A stretch of DNA of 64,000 nt from Phlebopus portentosus (Eukaryota > Basidiomycota > Agaricomycetes > Boletales > Boletinellaceae), in the NCBI GenBank assembly GCA_037892935.1, contig JAYXKI010000001.1:4216001-4280000 (forward strand). The letters are read 5' to 3'. Under the pieces are notes generated by a model that did not search any database, was not told the DNA's origin, and saw nothing but the letters and a program-made list of their open reading frames with translations. Positions 33,262 through 49,198 of this stretch are shown here, piece by piece. The position numbers were made by a program, and so were the translations under genes. Positions within the stretch are counted from its first letter, which is position 1. Each line of letters starts with the position of its first letter.

Positions 33262-36200
33262 TCACACTTCGAACACAACCTCCAAAGGCCTAAACGCCGT
33301 GTTCCCAGGCCAAACGCGGATCGGCACCTCACACTCAACCGTCTCCGCGCGCAGCTCGCTCCAGCCCTCGTCCCCGCCTCCAGGGTCGAGGTCAATCCCC
33401 ATGTCGTCGCGCACAGTGCGCGTCTCGTCGATCTCCCCTAGCTCGCGTACGCCGCTCAGCCGAGGCGAGGATGTGAGAGAAGAGGAAGAAGACGAGGACG
33501 CGACGTCCTCGTCTCCATCGTGGTACTCTCGCTCGCCGGGAGCCAGCAGTCCAGAGAAGAAATACGACGCCCATCCTCTCTGCTGTTGCTGCTGCTGCTG
33601 CTGCGTTTGTTGACCAGAACCATTCTTCGCACCAGAAGCGGCAAGCGCCTCGCGCTGCTGAGCGCGTCTTGCCGCTCTCGTGTCGATATTCTGCAGCGGC
33701 GCGATCCCTCGCGTCGCGCGCCAGGCGGTGCCCCATTCTCCGTGCGGACCGTCCCGTACGAGGCCCCTTCACGCACCCACCTGCGACTCCCTTCCGCGCG
33801 TACGGACTTGCGACGCCTACGAGTAGACACAAGCGCACTGTCCACGTCAGACCTCCTGGCGTGCCTTCGTTCGCTTGGCCCGTGAGGCCTAACCCCGTTG
33901 TCGATTTCGAAGGAGCAGGAAGGGCTGAGGAAGACGAGAAAGGCGGTGCGCAGACGTATTGGAACGCCGGTGTAGCATCTGAAGGGATGTCGAGCGCGAA
34001 TGACGTCCGTAAGGTCGATAGTGTGAGTGATGTGTGGTATTCCGCGTGTAATTTCCGCAGCTTCTTCGCGCCCTGAGAGGACTGGTTTAGTGAGTCCGGC
34101 AGTGTCTCGTGAGCTTCCAGCATTGCCGACAGCTATTCAAGACGGGATAATCAAGTCTTGTTAGTATTAGATAAAAAGAAGAGTCACCTTTAAGACACGC
34201 GCTCTTGAGGAGATGTCATTAAGTTCGACTACACCAATGACCGTCTCTCCAAGCCGATAAGCAGACTTCGTAAACGTGAGGACTGCAACTTTGATGCCAT
34301 CCTTGTTGACGTCGTACGACACTGTCAAATAAGAATCGGTCCAGTCCGGGAATAATATATATGCTACAATTACAGAAGATTCATACCTTTTCGCATATTT
34401 CGAGTCAAGATCTCCACGGCTTCGCGGCATCCCGTTAACTCGCCGCCGCCTCTACTACGCATCTCTCGCTCAGCCTGGGCGGTAGGCGATAGTGCCTCTA
34501 TATCTGCGGGAAGCCGTATTCCATCTCCCGACGAGTCAGGCAGTGTACTCAACAGCCGCAGAGCATAATCACGCAGTTCCAAGGCAGTATCAGTTCCGGG
34601 CTTGGGCGACAAGGATTGACTTGGAGTTCGATGCGTCGAAGGTGATCGGTCGCTTTACTCTCCTTCCTTCCAGAAGCACTACTTGTAGAGATCTCCCGCA
34701 CTTGGGCCATTTGCTCTTTGCTCGGAGGATGAAGTATTGGCCATAGAAGATCGTATGCACTCTGTACGCCCGATACATCTACATGATTGTAAACACGTAT
34801 GGGCACGCGCATGACCTGGCTCGTACTCCCTTTGCCGCCCGGCGAAGATGGCGAAGGTCCTGGAGTACTGCGACAAACACCGACGGAAAGATGATATGCG
34901 AATTTGATGTTTCGCCCTCGGTATGTAGGTGGTAAGGTGGATGGGAGGGGGAGCGAGTACGTATCTAATGTAAATACATCGTCAAATCAGAACATGTTGG
35001 ATACGGTCAAGATTATGACTGACATGTACGGCTCTCCCCAGGTGCGAGGACAAGGTCGACGGCGAGCATGGCAGGCTGCACTTCAAAGACCGGTAAAGGT
35101 GTGTCTGGAGGCACTTCTTCAGTGGCATCTAAAGTAGTACCTGAAGTACTGGAAGAACCAATGGAAGCGGGAGAAGAAACACTAGGAGAAAGAAAAGATG
35201 CAATGAGCGAGGGCGAGTGGGCTTTATGACCAGGCGCCCATGGCTGTCGCGTTGGTGGGGGAGGTGATAATAATGACATAAGGCTAGAAGAAAGTGACGC
35301 GGCACGATTATGTCCATATGCATGACTGCGACTTCGTCTTTGGGCTTGAGTCGTTTCGGCTGCTCGCCCCTCAAGTGTGGATGAGATGTCCATACGCCCG
35401 CCTCCGAACGCCTGCTTCTTTTGAAGAGCAAAACGGACAGCATTAAGTGCTTGTGCCTGCGCACGGCTTTCACCCTGCGCGACGTCGCCCCCAAGAGTGA
35501 CCGTGCCAGAGAGCTGGGCGTACGCATAGAGCACGAGCTCAGTACCAGGCTGTGCAAATGTTGAAGGATATGCGCTATGCGGAGGTCTGAGTCCCTCTTG
35601 ACCTAAAGGAGGAGGACCCAGTCCGAGCCCAAAATTAGGAGGTCGACGCTTGGGAGGGTATTGATGCGTATCTGAGTTCGTCTCGGAAATTGTATCGAGT
35701 GAAAGGGAGAACGCCGATGTCGACGCAGAGCCGGACGGCGCAAGAGCTGGTGAAGAAAGCTCTTTGACTTGAAGTTGGGCCTCGAGCTGGACGTCCTGCA
35801 CCGATTGTCTTCGAGCATGCGGATGATGCGCAGGGACTGATCCGTCTCGCAGTGGTGGTGTACCAGGCGTTGCCAGCGCCGTGTCGAGGTCCTGAGGCGA
35901 AAGAGATACGGACAACGACTTTCCTTTCCATCTTTGTGTATTGTGAGAATCCTTCTCTTTTCCATATCCGTTGCTACCAATAGCAACTCCGATGATCCCT
36001 TTCCGTTCATATTTCTTCTTAACTTTGCTCCCTTCTCGCGTCGGAGGTGCGATTGGAGGAACAGCTGTCCTAGGTGTCACAGGAGAAGTCGGCGGACGCG
36101 CCAAAGGCGCAGAGCTTATCGAGTGCACCGCACGCTTATGAGTATGAGAAACCGTCCGTTTCGCCGAGGGAGTTGGACTGCGTGTATTTGTAAAGGTGAC

Positions 36201-36281
36201 AGATATCGAGAATGGCTCGCCAGCAAAGAACGCTGATTGAGCAGGCACAACAGTGACACGGATCCCTGAATCAACTTCCAT
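33262..36281 (-). CDS. rgp1: Rgp1-family protein (Ric1-Rgp1 Rab6 exchange-factor subunit)
   Basis: Rgp1 with Ric1 forms the nucleotide-exchange factor for Ypt6/Rab6 in endosome-to-Golgi retrieval. The start MEVDSGIRVTVVPAQSAFFAG and FSISVTFTNTRS form an arrestin-like beta strand pair. A long disordered Ser/Pro region follows, then FAQPGTELVLYAYAQLSGTV, FEVQPAMLAVDLVLAPGESRT, YRGRNIKFAYHLSVGVCRS, RVPIRVYNHVDVSGVQ and SYDVNKDGIKVAVLTFTKSAYRLG. After that come AEYHTSLTLSTLRTSFALDIP and PIRVWPGNTAFRPLEVVFEV at the stop (33262). Two frame breaks are visible. Near 34610 one base is missing before LSPKPGTDTALELRDYAL. At 33764-33767 a run of four C (plus strand) is one too long, and shortening it gives VKGLVRDGPHGEWG. 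Both look like homopolymer errors, so the gene is probably functional. Confidence 0.87.
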
Positions 36282-36692
36282 AACTACAAATCGCAGGCTA
36301 GCTCAGATTCACCCGTCTGGCGGCCTTCAACGTTGAAATATATGTGTACAAACGGAAGTCAGGTAAGTTCACACATCGTCAGCGGCTGAAGGAGCTGCTC
36401 ACAAGTGAAAAGTCCTGTTATTGCTGCAGTTTATCAATCCAATCTCTCTTTCACTTTAAGGCAGAGTAGCCTGCAGATGACGGGAGGTTAGAAGGGCTTG
36501 AGGAGTGAGAATACTACGACCATGGTGGACAGTTTCTGAATTCCAGAGACGCGTTCCCGCAGAGAGGGCCTCGTGAGTGAAATCCATCACGTGCACTGCG
36601 ATGATCGTAATTACGTCTTTCTTGCAATCACACTTTCATTATTACAACGATATTTAAACAAACCTAGAGTGTAAAGTACATGCATTCAATGC
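36282..36692. other. Intergenic, Rgp1 upstream region
   Basis: Contains the promoter of rgp1 and the 3' end region of the next minus-strand gene. No other feature seen. Confidence 0.5.
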
Positions 36693-37552
36693 TCAGATAA
36701 CATACTCAAACACCTTCTTCTTTACCCTCCCTTCTATCTCTCTAAACGTATCGATCTTCATCACACCCCCGATAGGTACGACCCCGTGGAATTCGAAATA
36801 ATCAGAGAAAAGGTCACAGAGATCGTCCTCTCTCTTCACTCCGTTTTGAGTGAAAACGTGAATAGTTTCTTCGTCGTACTCTGTATTATGGCGCAGTAGA
36901 ACTCAGCATGAGTCCAAAGATTCTTCCTTCCAACACATACGCACCGACTAGTTTATAGAGCTGCGTTCCGTCCGGGTTAGCCTTCTCGTAAAGGACGAGC
37001 AAGGAATCGTTCATATACTGGCAGACTTTTTGAATGACGTCAGAGCAACCATGATCAGTAAACAGCGGATAAAGTCATAAAGAGGAAATGACACTCTGAC
37101 TTACGGATTGCAGTGCGTAGGTAGAGCTTAGGAATCGGCACCGTTTCCATTCCATCGGCCTGGCTGAGTTTCCTCGCCTGGCGGACCCAAGCTGAAAAAA
37201 GTAATATTCTGTTAGTACCCACAAATCTACCGCGGAAGAGAATGGGAGGTACAAACATTTCCTAGTTGCTTTCCAAGCCTCCTGACTAATCCTGATGTCT
37301 TTTAAGGCTTCTATATCTGTGCTGCTCGGCGCTTCGATGCGTACATATTCAGCAGTGCCTCCATCTAACGACCGTGACGGCGCGAGGATGATCAGCCTTC
37401 GAGGATTCTAATCAGAGCATATGGTCCGACCTGCCTTTTTCCAGAGTAGACGTCCGTCGGATTACTCTTTCTACCCTTTGACTTACGCTCCGTTCACTCT
37501 TGACGCCGTTGTTGTCAGATTTGCGATTGCTCTGAGGACCGCTTCTGAGCAT
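36693..37552 (-). CDS. Conserved-looking protein of unknown function
   Basis: Not recognised. Five exons join in frame on the minus strand from the ATG at 37552. Exon 1 gives MLRSGPQSNRKSDNNGVKSE. Exon 2 gives RRLIILAPSRSLDGGTAEYV, then IEALKDIRISQEAWKATRK. Exon 3 gives WVRQARKLSQADGMETVPIP, then LYLRTAIR. Exon 4 gives YMNDSLLVLYEKANPDGTQL, and exon 5 gives HVFTQNGVKREDDLCDLFSD, then YFEFHGVVPIGG, with the end VKKKVFEYVI. The product is about 220 residues, acidic in the last third, with no signal peptide or membrane segment. Introns are short with good GT/AG ends and amino-acid use is ordinary, so it is a real gene. It sits between rgp1 and trs33 on the same strand. I cannot assign a family. 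Confidence 0.65.
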
Positions 37553-37953
37553 TGTTACCCTACCAGCTTCGTGGATAGCGTGGACAAATATCTTGTGTTT
37601 GCCGATAAAGAAAAGTGATCATCTTATTCTTATATCGGCTGTGGCGACCACTCAAGAGAATGCAAAGCAAAAGTGGCGTCGCTCTTGACTATAGGTAGTA
37701 AATCGCAAACTTAGGAATCATGCTTTGTTCACAATGATCAAGGACTTGATTTTCCCTAAGTCCGACATGTCAGCACCGGTCATCCTGGAATGTAATGAGA
37801 AGCTTACCATTACGGAAACATCAGTACAGAAGTCATTTGCAGTCAGCACACTGTTGAGAATGATGCAGGATGACTCTTCACTGAATGCTCTTGCTCGTGG
37901 ATAGTACATAAATGCTTGTGAGAAACACGGAGTAATTTACGGTACGGCTTCAA
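37553..37953. other. Intergenic between unknown gene and trs33
   Basis: Nothing recognised besides the expected promoter of the unknown gene and the trs33 3' UTR. Confidence 0.45.
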
Positions 37954-38952
37954 CTAGTTTCGTGGTAGCTTCACTTGAAAAGTACCTAGAACCCCGTCAG
38001 TCAATGTTTGCACAGAAGAAATAATTCTCGTACATTGAGGTAAATGTTGAATCTCCGGAACCACGGTCGCTTGATACCCCATTCGCGCAAGTGCTCCTTT
38101 GATTATACCTACGGGCATTGCGACGTACTAAACGGAATCAGGTTTGGCGATCGTGTCAGTGAAATACTTTGTTGTCACATACGATCTTTGCTCGTCGAAT
38201 AGCATCTGCGGCACCGTCGTAGGACGATATCCGAGAGATGGGTTTGAATTGGTTATCTTGGAGTACATATACGCCCTAGCAAGCCAACGTTCAGAGCCAT
38301 CATGTTGTCTTACGGAATGAAACGACATACACGGTGGTTCGTCCGTAAGTTATCGACCTGCTTATCCCAGCACGTAGACCAAACATCTTTGCATATGAAT
38401 TTCACCGCGTCAAGCGTTTCCGCAAATCGAGGACGATCCCGACATAGCCTGAAGTTATCTCGTTCAAACGCGACGAGTCACTAGCATGTTACGAGCGCAC
38501 CGTTCAGCGATATTAGCACCAACATGCAGCCCAATGGCCTCCAGCCGTAATCTCAGAGCTTCCTCATCCTCTTCAGAATCTTCCGTTCCCTGCGCTTGGA
38601 CCTGCCCCGCCAAAGAACTGACCCGCGTCCGCGTACTCGCAACAGACTCGCGCCCATCCTTCTTTGGCCGTTCCTTGTCTTTCAATGGAGTTGTCTTCTC
38701 TGGAGGAGTGGGCGCAGGAATAAGCCCAGCATCCAGCATCTCGCGTTCGACGCGCCGAATGCGCTCCGTAGCGACGGTCGCGGACGCTTGAAGCGTGTGC
38801 ACCATCTCGATGAGTAAATAGTCTAGCGCTGCCGCATCTGCTTGTCGTACGGGAGGATCCGCGAGGATTGAGAGTGTAGGTGTGACCAGCGAGCTCGAGG
38901 ATGCTGCTGTTGATGTGTATGCTGGGCTTTGAAGCGAGCTGCGTAGAGCCAT
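37954..38952 (-). CDS. trs33: TRAPP complex subunit Trs33 (TRAPPC6)
   Basis: Subunit of the TRAPP tethering/exchange complexes that activate Ypt1/Rab1 (and Ypt31) in ER-Golgi and intra-Golgi traffic. It starts MALRSSLQSPAYTSTAASSS. Landmarks are ALDYLLIEMVHTLQASATV, RLRLEAIGLHVGANIAERL, then RPRFAETLDAVKFICKDVW, WDKQVDNLRTNHRGVYVLQD, FKPISRISSYDGAADAIRR, VAMPVGIIKGALARMGYQAT and TFQVKLPRN at the stop. The intron after AER uses donor GTGCGC and acceptor TTCAG; other nearby GT sites break the frame. Between the first helix and LRLEAIG there is a charged, Ser/Lys-rich insert of about 70 residues (with PLKDKERPKKDGRES and GTEDSEEDEEAL) not present in yeast or human proteins, presumably an exposed loop. 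Confidence 0.9.
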
Positions 38953-39143
38953 GGTGGATGAAGGTCAAGTCGCGGTCTGCAGATCTTCGCGGGTTGGTCT
39001 CATCCAACTACTACGTACTCTGGATAAAGATGATCTTCATTTCTTTCTAGATTCTTTAGCGAAAAACGATTCATTATGTATATAAAATATTCAATTGACA
39101 CCCCAACAATATGGACACGGTTTTGCAACTATAGAGGAGACCC

Positions 39144-42466
<3,323 letters not shown>

Positions 42467-44982
42467 ATGCCAGGAGACGCAGTTCAGACTCAATCTCCAA
42501 CCTCCCAGCGTTCTCTACCAACGCTCGATCAGCTCAATGCAAAAGTGCCTCAGAATATCGACGAGAAGGCAGTAGCGCAGAAATGGTTCCAGGACTTTGC
42601 AAAACGTATCGAAGAAAGGAGTTCCGATGCTATCGGAGCATCCTTATTGGACTTCGCGCTCTGGCGTGATATGTTCGCTCTGACGTGGGACTTCCGTACA
42701 TTCGAGGGCTCGCAACGTATCAAGCAATTCTTAGGCGACACTCTATCGTCTTCTGGACTTTCTAACCTTCAACTGATTGATTCCTCGATCGAGCTACAGC
42801 AGCCGTATCCGGATATCGTTTGGATTCAAGGAATATTCAAATTTGAAACCAAGATAGGGAGCGGCCGAGGTGTATTCCGCCTCGTTCCAACATCGTCGGG
42901 AGAGTGGAAGGCGCATGTTGTCTATACGAACCTGGAAGAATTGAAGGGCTTCCCCGAGGCGACAGGTATGCACCGCAATTGGGTTCCGAACCACGGCATG
43001 TGGCCAGAGCAGAGACGCCGGGAGATCGATTTCGAGGATACGGAGCCTGCCGTCGTCATCATTGGCGCCGGTCAGAGTGGACTTGATGCTGGGGCACGAT
43101 TGAAGCTTCTTGGCGTGCCAGTTCTGATCGTCGAGAAGCAAGCGAGAGTTGGTGATCAGTGGAGAGGTCGATACGAGGCCTTATGTTTGCATGACCCAGT
43201 CTGTGAGTTTCTGTCAGTAATTTTCATCTGCGGAATTCGTCGTAATTTGTCCCACCTCCAGGGTACGACCATTTGCCTTATATGCCGTACGTATTCTAGA
43301 ACTTATTTTCCTCCGAGCATCGGGATTAATATATCAGTAGATTCCCTCCTTCCTGGCCTGTATGGACACCCGCACCAAAAGTCAGTCTTCAAGACGTCTT
43401 CCTACTATCAGCAACTCATCTATAATTATTAGCTCGCGGATTGGTTAGAGTTCTACGCACAAGCTATGGAACTCAACGTTTGGACCAGTGCAACAATCGA
43501 GAAGCTACGGAAGAACCAATCCGGTAATGACTGGACTGTCGCCATCAAACGTTCAGACGGAACTACTCGTACTTTCAAGCCTCGTCATGTCATTTTCGCA
43601 CATGGATTTGGCGGCGGTGTGGCAAATATCCCACAGTATCCTGGGATGGTGAGTTTGTCAATCCCGATGAAGACCTTTCTTTAAGATGACGAAATCACAA
43701 ATAGGATAAATTTGAAGGAAAGATGATCCATTCCTCAAAGTATAAGACCGCGCGTGAGCATAAAGGGAAGAAGGTAGTCATTATCGGCGCGTGCACTTCA
43801 GGTGAGGGCAACATAGCGAAACGCACTTCTCAGCTCTCAGTTCTTAATAATCGATGCCTGTAGGCCATGATATCGCTTATGATCATTATACTCATGGCGT
43901 TGGTGCGTATTAGCTATCTCCACACCTTCCTGGCGCTGAGAATAACAAACGTGAGATGTGACAATTTACCAGAGGAGTTCGACTTACATCATGTCGACTA
44001 AAGAGGGCATGCCGAGACTCATGAAAGGTCAAAACAAACTTGCTTCCTGTGAAGATTGTCCTGACACGGCTCGTAGGTTTCTATTGGGAAGGTGGCCCTC
44101 CGACAGACATCGCGGATCTGGTTTACCACTCTTATCCGAACAATCTCATGAGACTCCTGCATACGCGCATAACGAAGGACATTGCTGAAGCTGACAAGTA
44201 CGTTGTTTGATATTGCTCAAGAGCAAAGCTACTAAACTCAAAACATAGGGAACTGCTAGAAGGATTAGAAGGGTGTGGATTCCGATTGAACTTCGGAGAC
44301 GACGGTTCCGGTTTCTTGATGAAGGCGTGGGAGCGCGGAGGCGGATATTACCTCGGTATGTTTGATCTCTCAGCGTACTTGTGTTCTGTGCAATGACTCA
44401 CCAGTTTCCTGTAAGACGTTGGAGCAAGCAAACTCATCATCGACGGAAAGATCAAGCTCAAGAACGACAGTCAAATCTCTCACTTCTCCAAGAACTCTAT
44501 AGTTTTCGAGAACGGTAGCGAGTTACCGGCAGACGTGGTGATCTTCGCGACAGGGTAAGTTGCGCTCATCGTTGCTACAAGCACCCAATTTGAAGCTCGA
44601 GTAAATTTCTAGCTATGGCCAACCCAAGCAACTTGTAGAAGAACTTGCCGGAAAGGAAATCGCCGATGGAGTGCCCAAAGTATGGGGTCTGAACGATGAA
44701 GGAGAAATCAACTCCGCCTGGCGTTGGAGTGGCGTACAAGGGCTGTACTTCATGATGGGTAAGAACTATCCCTTTTCTTCCTGTCTTGTACTGCGATACT
44801 GACAGAGACCTCAATAAAGGCAACTTGGCGCTCTGTCGCTATTACTCTAAACATCTCGCTCTTTGTAAGTCCACTAGCTAGCTGACGCGTAAGACTATTA
44901 TACTAATGATTGTATTCTGCTCCATTCCGTAGACATCAAAGCTCAAGAAGCTGGTCTAAATGTAGAACGGTACACTAAGTAA
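42467..44982 (+). CDS. Flavin-containing monooxygenase with NTF2-like N-terminus
   Basis: FAD/NADPH-dependent monooxygenase (FMO/YUCCA-like). The start is the ATG at 42467 (MPGDAVQTQSPTSQRSL). The first 180 residues resemble an NTF2-like/SnoaL fold (AVAQKWFQDFAKRIEERSSD, DMFALTWDFRTFEGSQRIKQ, WIQGIFKFETKIGSGRGVFR). Then follow the FAD motif VVIIGAGQSGLDAGARLKLL, GDQWRGRYEALCLHDP, WYDHLPYMPFPPSWPVW, ADWLEFYAQAMEL, HVIFAHGFGGG, and the NADPH Rossmann motif VVIIGACTSGHDIAYD. The end shows VVIFATGYGQPK, VWGLNDEGEINSAWRWSGVQ, GNLALCRYYSKHLAL and NVERYTK. About nine introns; no damage. Substrate unknown; such enzymes oxygenate N, S or carbonyl groups in fungal secondary or xenobiotic metabolism. 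Confidence 0.88.
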
Positions 44983-47114
44983 AGCGTCTCCTAAGAAACC
45001 CGGATTCGGTTCTGTCCAAAGCATAGAGGGTCCGGCGAAATTTTTGATTTGTATTATTAGGTCAAAGGAAACTCGCAAACAGCCTTTTCTGTCGTGGTTC
45101 ATGGTCTCGACCAATGAAAAACACATTCTGGTTGAAACTTCATACATCTTAGTGATTTGCGATGGTTTACTTTGAATAATTTCCCTAGCGGCAACGATCA
45201 CATTGTTCTGGAAGGTATTCACAACAGACGTGGATAAATACGTCCGATCGAAACTCGTGATCTCATCATTGAGTTGGCATGTCTTGACGATGCTAGGAAG
45301 ATGGTTCAACGCATTGGTCTTGCATAGTGGCTTTGTCGGTCTATTTCAGAGTCTCTTGAACTACGAACTATCTCGGTATCTGGTTTCAAGCTATTGAGAG
45401 GAGATTGAATCTCGACTTGATGGGGCGTGGTTTTTCTTTCTAGTCTCTGAGTTTATTAGCTCAGAGGATGCTAGACGTTCGATATCTATACACTTATTAA
45501 TCAGATTTGTTGAGGATAAGGGTCCCTTCGAGTCTTGAGTCCGCTCGGATTCAGGGCGGAGAATGAAACTCGCAAATCCATCATGGTGAAGCAACAATTG
45601 AGATTGAATTTGCAGAAACTGGATGATCGTCGCAACCTGCGCGACAAGTTACTCTCCACCATCACCACGAATACTTAATCCCTTTCCTTTAGCCTCACAG
45701 GGCCTTCGTTCTATCTTGACACTGTGGGGAGAGCATACTGTCCAATCCTTTTTGAACCCACTATCGACGCTTATGTCTGGTGTCAGATCTCCGTGAGCCG
45801 TCTGTCTTCAGCGTTGGACTCGGGCTGGACGTGTATAACAGCTTGTCGCATGACGCCTGACTTCTGATGATCGACATCATGCATGTCGCTATCCTTTCGC
45901 GCTCTTTATTTGTGCTTGATCATCGCACTGCTGCTCTGAGGGATCCATGCGCATCATACACTCGGCTGCTTGTTCTCATCGCTATTCCAGATGGATGCGC
46001 CTATTGTTATCGTTGCTGCGAGTTTTCCTTTCCTATGTGATGTCCATCAATACTATTCTAAAGATCGCTCCGGCCTCGGATCCTATTCTTTTCGTCTGTC
46101 TGCTCATCCATCCCTATGCTGGTCCGCTTACTGTACTTTCTGCTCCAAATCTATTCCGAGCGCTGACTCGAGAAATATCAAACGTTTATAATGAGCCAAA
46201 GCATTTCTGAATATTCTCTGCATGACGTTGCATCGACTTCGAACCGTGAAAATATTCCTCTTGTTTAAGTCTCATATTTCAGCTTCGACTATACGTGTGG
46301 ATAGGCTCGGCTACACTCATGCACCATTTTGACTCATGGCAGGACGATTGATTCCGGTCTTTCGAGAAGCTGTCTACTTATTGCTCTGGTAGACATGTTG
46401 GACATCAAACCCTGGAGATCCCATATTCTTCTATTATCCAAGCTACTAGACTATACTTCTCCGTACCGGTGGCCTGGAGGGAATTCAAGTTCTACCAGTC
46501 CCTAACACCTGTTCTGAAGAATACAATTGGCTTTCTACCTATTCCCACGTCAGTATGTTAGTCAGATATACATACAATCAAAACACAACGAGTTATCACT
46601 ACGCGCGAACGTCAAAAAGAGCAGAACGGACAGCGCTTCAGCCTTCGCTTTCGCACGTATCCATGATAATGATAATACACGAAATCAAATCAAACCAGAC
46701 AAGCTTTTACAGTAAATTGTCGAAAGGAGAAACATGAAGATTTGAATAACGTGAATCAACCCTGCAGAACAATCAAGAAGGAATTTGAAAACGGGCTACC
46801 GGGTGGGTGTCGTTAAAATAATTTTGATGGTCAAGTTCATCATTTCTACGTGTATACGCGAATTGAAATATATAAGGCGCCGCAGTGTCAACGCGTGTTC
46901 TTGAGACACTTGTCGTTCCGTTCGGTCATTCCATCCGAGCCTCCGTCAGCCGTGATCCACCAACTGAGATCGCGTTGCAGTCGGTGGTCATAGGACATAG
47001 ACTATATTAGTCCTAGACTAACGCGCTAAAAGTCGTGAGTGGAAGTCGGACTTGCAGGACATCAAGAATTTTCGTTAAATAACCACGTCATCGAACGTAA
47101 GGATCGAAGAAATA
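44983..47114. other. Gene-free 2.1 kb
   Basis: No coding exons, RNA gene or long repeat could be supported. The short open frames present have no splice pattern, start context or residue composition that suggests a protein. Confidence 0.5.
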
Positions 47115-47614
47115 TCACGAAGAAGCGCTCATATACTCCGGAGGCGGGTTCTCGCGCTCCCGGGCGTTGGGCGATCGCGCACCTGGGACAGCAGCAATGA
47201 CATCGCGCGGAGTCGTCGTTTGTCCAGCAGCAGCTACCGTCCCACCCAGCGGCAGCGGCGCAACGTTCGTAGGAAGATCTCCGTCGTCCGATTCAAGGTC
47301 CGCGTCGGGATTGAGGTTCATCACGGCGCGGCGCTTGATCCAGGGCGGATTCTTAAGCGCGAGACGCCGCGGATGCTTCGTATGCGAGGTGCTTTTATCT
47401 GGATCTGCGAGAGACGGAGAGGTATTCACGTTTGGTGACCCTGTTCCTGAATGCGAAAGCGAGCGGGAAATGGCATGGCTGATAGCAATGGCGGTGCTGC
47501 TGTTATTATTGCTCAGCGTCTGGCTCCTTGCATTAAGGTCGTCGAGACTATTGCTCCTGCTTGAAGTAGCCGTTCGTGTGACAACGCCTGCAAAACCTGT
47601 TGAGTTATTTCGTC

Positions 47615-47648
<34 letters not shown>

Positions 47649-49198
47649 TTCCGCGCGGATCCGCTTCTTCTCGTCAAGCTGCTCTGCAACAGTCGGAATG
47701 GATTCTCGCGACGTCCGCCGAGGAGTTGAATGTGTGATCCCAACCACCACATTTGTAGGTCCTTGCCCCTGCTGCCCAAGGACTGGATGGCTTCCCGCCA
47801 TCGCGGGTGGCGGGAACGTCTGGCTTCGCGCGGGATAGCCCTGGGACATCATTTGCTGTTGATGCTGACTCGTCGGGTTATATGACATAGGACTTGTCGG
47901 ACTGGTAGGGCTCGTCGTCGAGTAGCTAAGGCTCTGCGAGCGTAAATGCGCTGCGAGTGGGTTCCCACTCTGTGCCATAAGTGAACTCGATCTCGCAAGG
48001 AAGTCACCATCGGGCTCGGCATCCAAGTCGACGTGCTCGCGCTGACCTCGTCTTCGACCGTTTGAGCGTCCACGCTTCTTAACCAGGAAAAACCAGAGTG
48101 TTATGCCAGCTAGAAGGAGCACCAGAACCCCGGCGACTACACCGCCTGCAATCGCACCCACGTTAGCCTTCTTGTCCCGGCTGAAGTTGAGTCCGAAGAA
48201 GAGGAAGGCGATGTCGATGAGGATGATACGGTAGGCTGACTCGCCGACGCATCTGTCACATCTGTTAGGTCTTCTCAGGCGGACCGGAATCCAGTCAGGA
48301 ATACACGACCAATTAAGATAGGAACGATTGATGGTTAGAGCACATGAGCAATGTCGAATGTATTCTTAGCGCAAGATCGATTGCGAGCTTACTTTGGTTC
48401 GCAATTTCCTCGGCTTGGGCCGCACTGAATGTTCCGGAGTCCCATTTCGAGGCTGGTGGGAAAAGTAGAAGGTGTCCTTAGCTTGTAATCCAGAAGGAAC
48501 ATCTGGATAAGAAGGGGAAGGTTGAACGGCTACTCACGGTTGAGAATAGACCATCTGGGAAGTCGCGTTCGGCTTGCGAAAGATGTGCTAGACTGCCAAT
48601 AGCTAGTAACGAATGAATACATGCAACAGGAGGCATATGGACAGATGACTCACGTCGACGTGGACGTCTGACCGAGGACATTGCAGCTACTGGACCATGA
48701 GGAATAGCTATTAAGATATCAGATCGAATGAGGTTCGCGATCACATCCTTATGAGACAGCCCACTCTTGCGCAGTGAAATCCTGACAGACTGTGCAAGCC
48801 TCGATAGTATTGTAGAATGCCCAAGAACTTGACAAGACAAAGGCAATAAGGCACCGCAGTGACCTTGTCAGAAGCCGACGAAGAAAGGACAGAGGAAGCT
48901 GAATATACCAAGTACAAGCGGTTGCGCTAGTTCCGTTCGGCGGGAGGTAGCTCGTCTGGCCATTCCAATTGGCGCCACGCTAGCTGGCGAATCTGCGAAT
49001 GACACATACAATATATCAGCAACCCCCCTTCTGCAATTCCTCCGATTCAGACTTTGAGAAAACAAAATATATCGACGTACTGCTCGTTGGATCCACACAG
49101 AGTGCGATGAGCCACGCTGCGATAGTACATGGGTCCTGCCCAATCCCATTGTTCATCCAGGAGAAGCTAGATGGACACGAGGCCAGTTGGGAAGTCAT
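47115..49198 (-). CDS. Single-pass membrane protein with Cys-rich ectodomain, paralogue 1
   Basis: Parts in order: SCPSSFSWMNNGIGQDPCTI (Cys ectodomain start), LPPNGTSATACT, SSSWAFYNTIEACTVCQDFT, SSWSSSCNVLGQTSTS, LPRWSILN, PPASKWDSGTFSAAQAEEIA. A Ser-rich stalk (PTVSSSSTSPSSSSDS) and one transmembrane helix (AGGVVAGVLVLLLAGITLWF) follow, with a Lys/Arg stop-transfer (KKRGRSNGRRRG). The cytoplasmic tail of about 320 residues is disordered and includes a 12-Gln run near 47614-47650; it ends PPPEYMSASS. The 5' end is uncertain: the ATG at 49198 gives no signal peptide, so an upstream exon is probably missing. The stalk and GAIAGG are in different frames near 48195, another likely one-base error. 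Paralogue 2 lies next to it in the same orientation. Function unknown; topology suits a cell-wall or surface sensor. Confidence 0.68.

Noticed and set aside
47167..47838. Plus-strand 223-codon frame opposite membrane-protein paralogue 1
   Set aside because: Antisense shadow with Cys/Leu runs created by the Gln-coding repeat.
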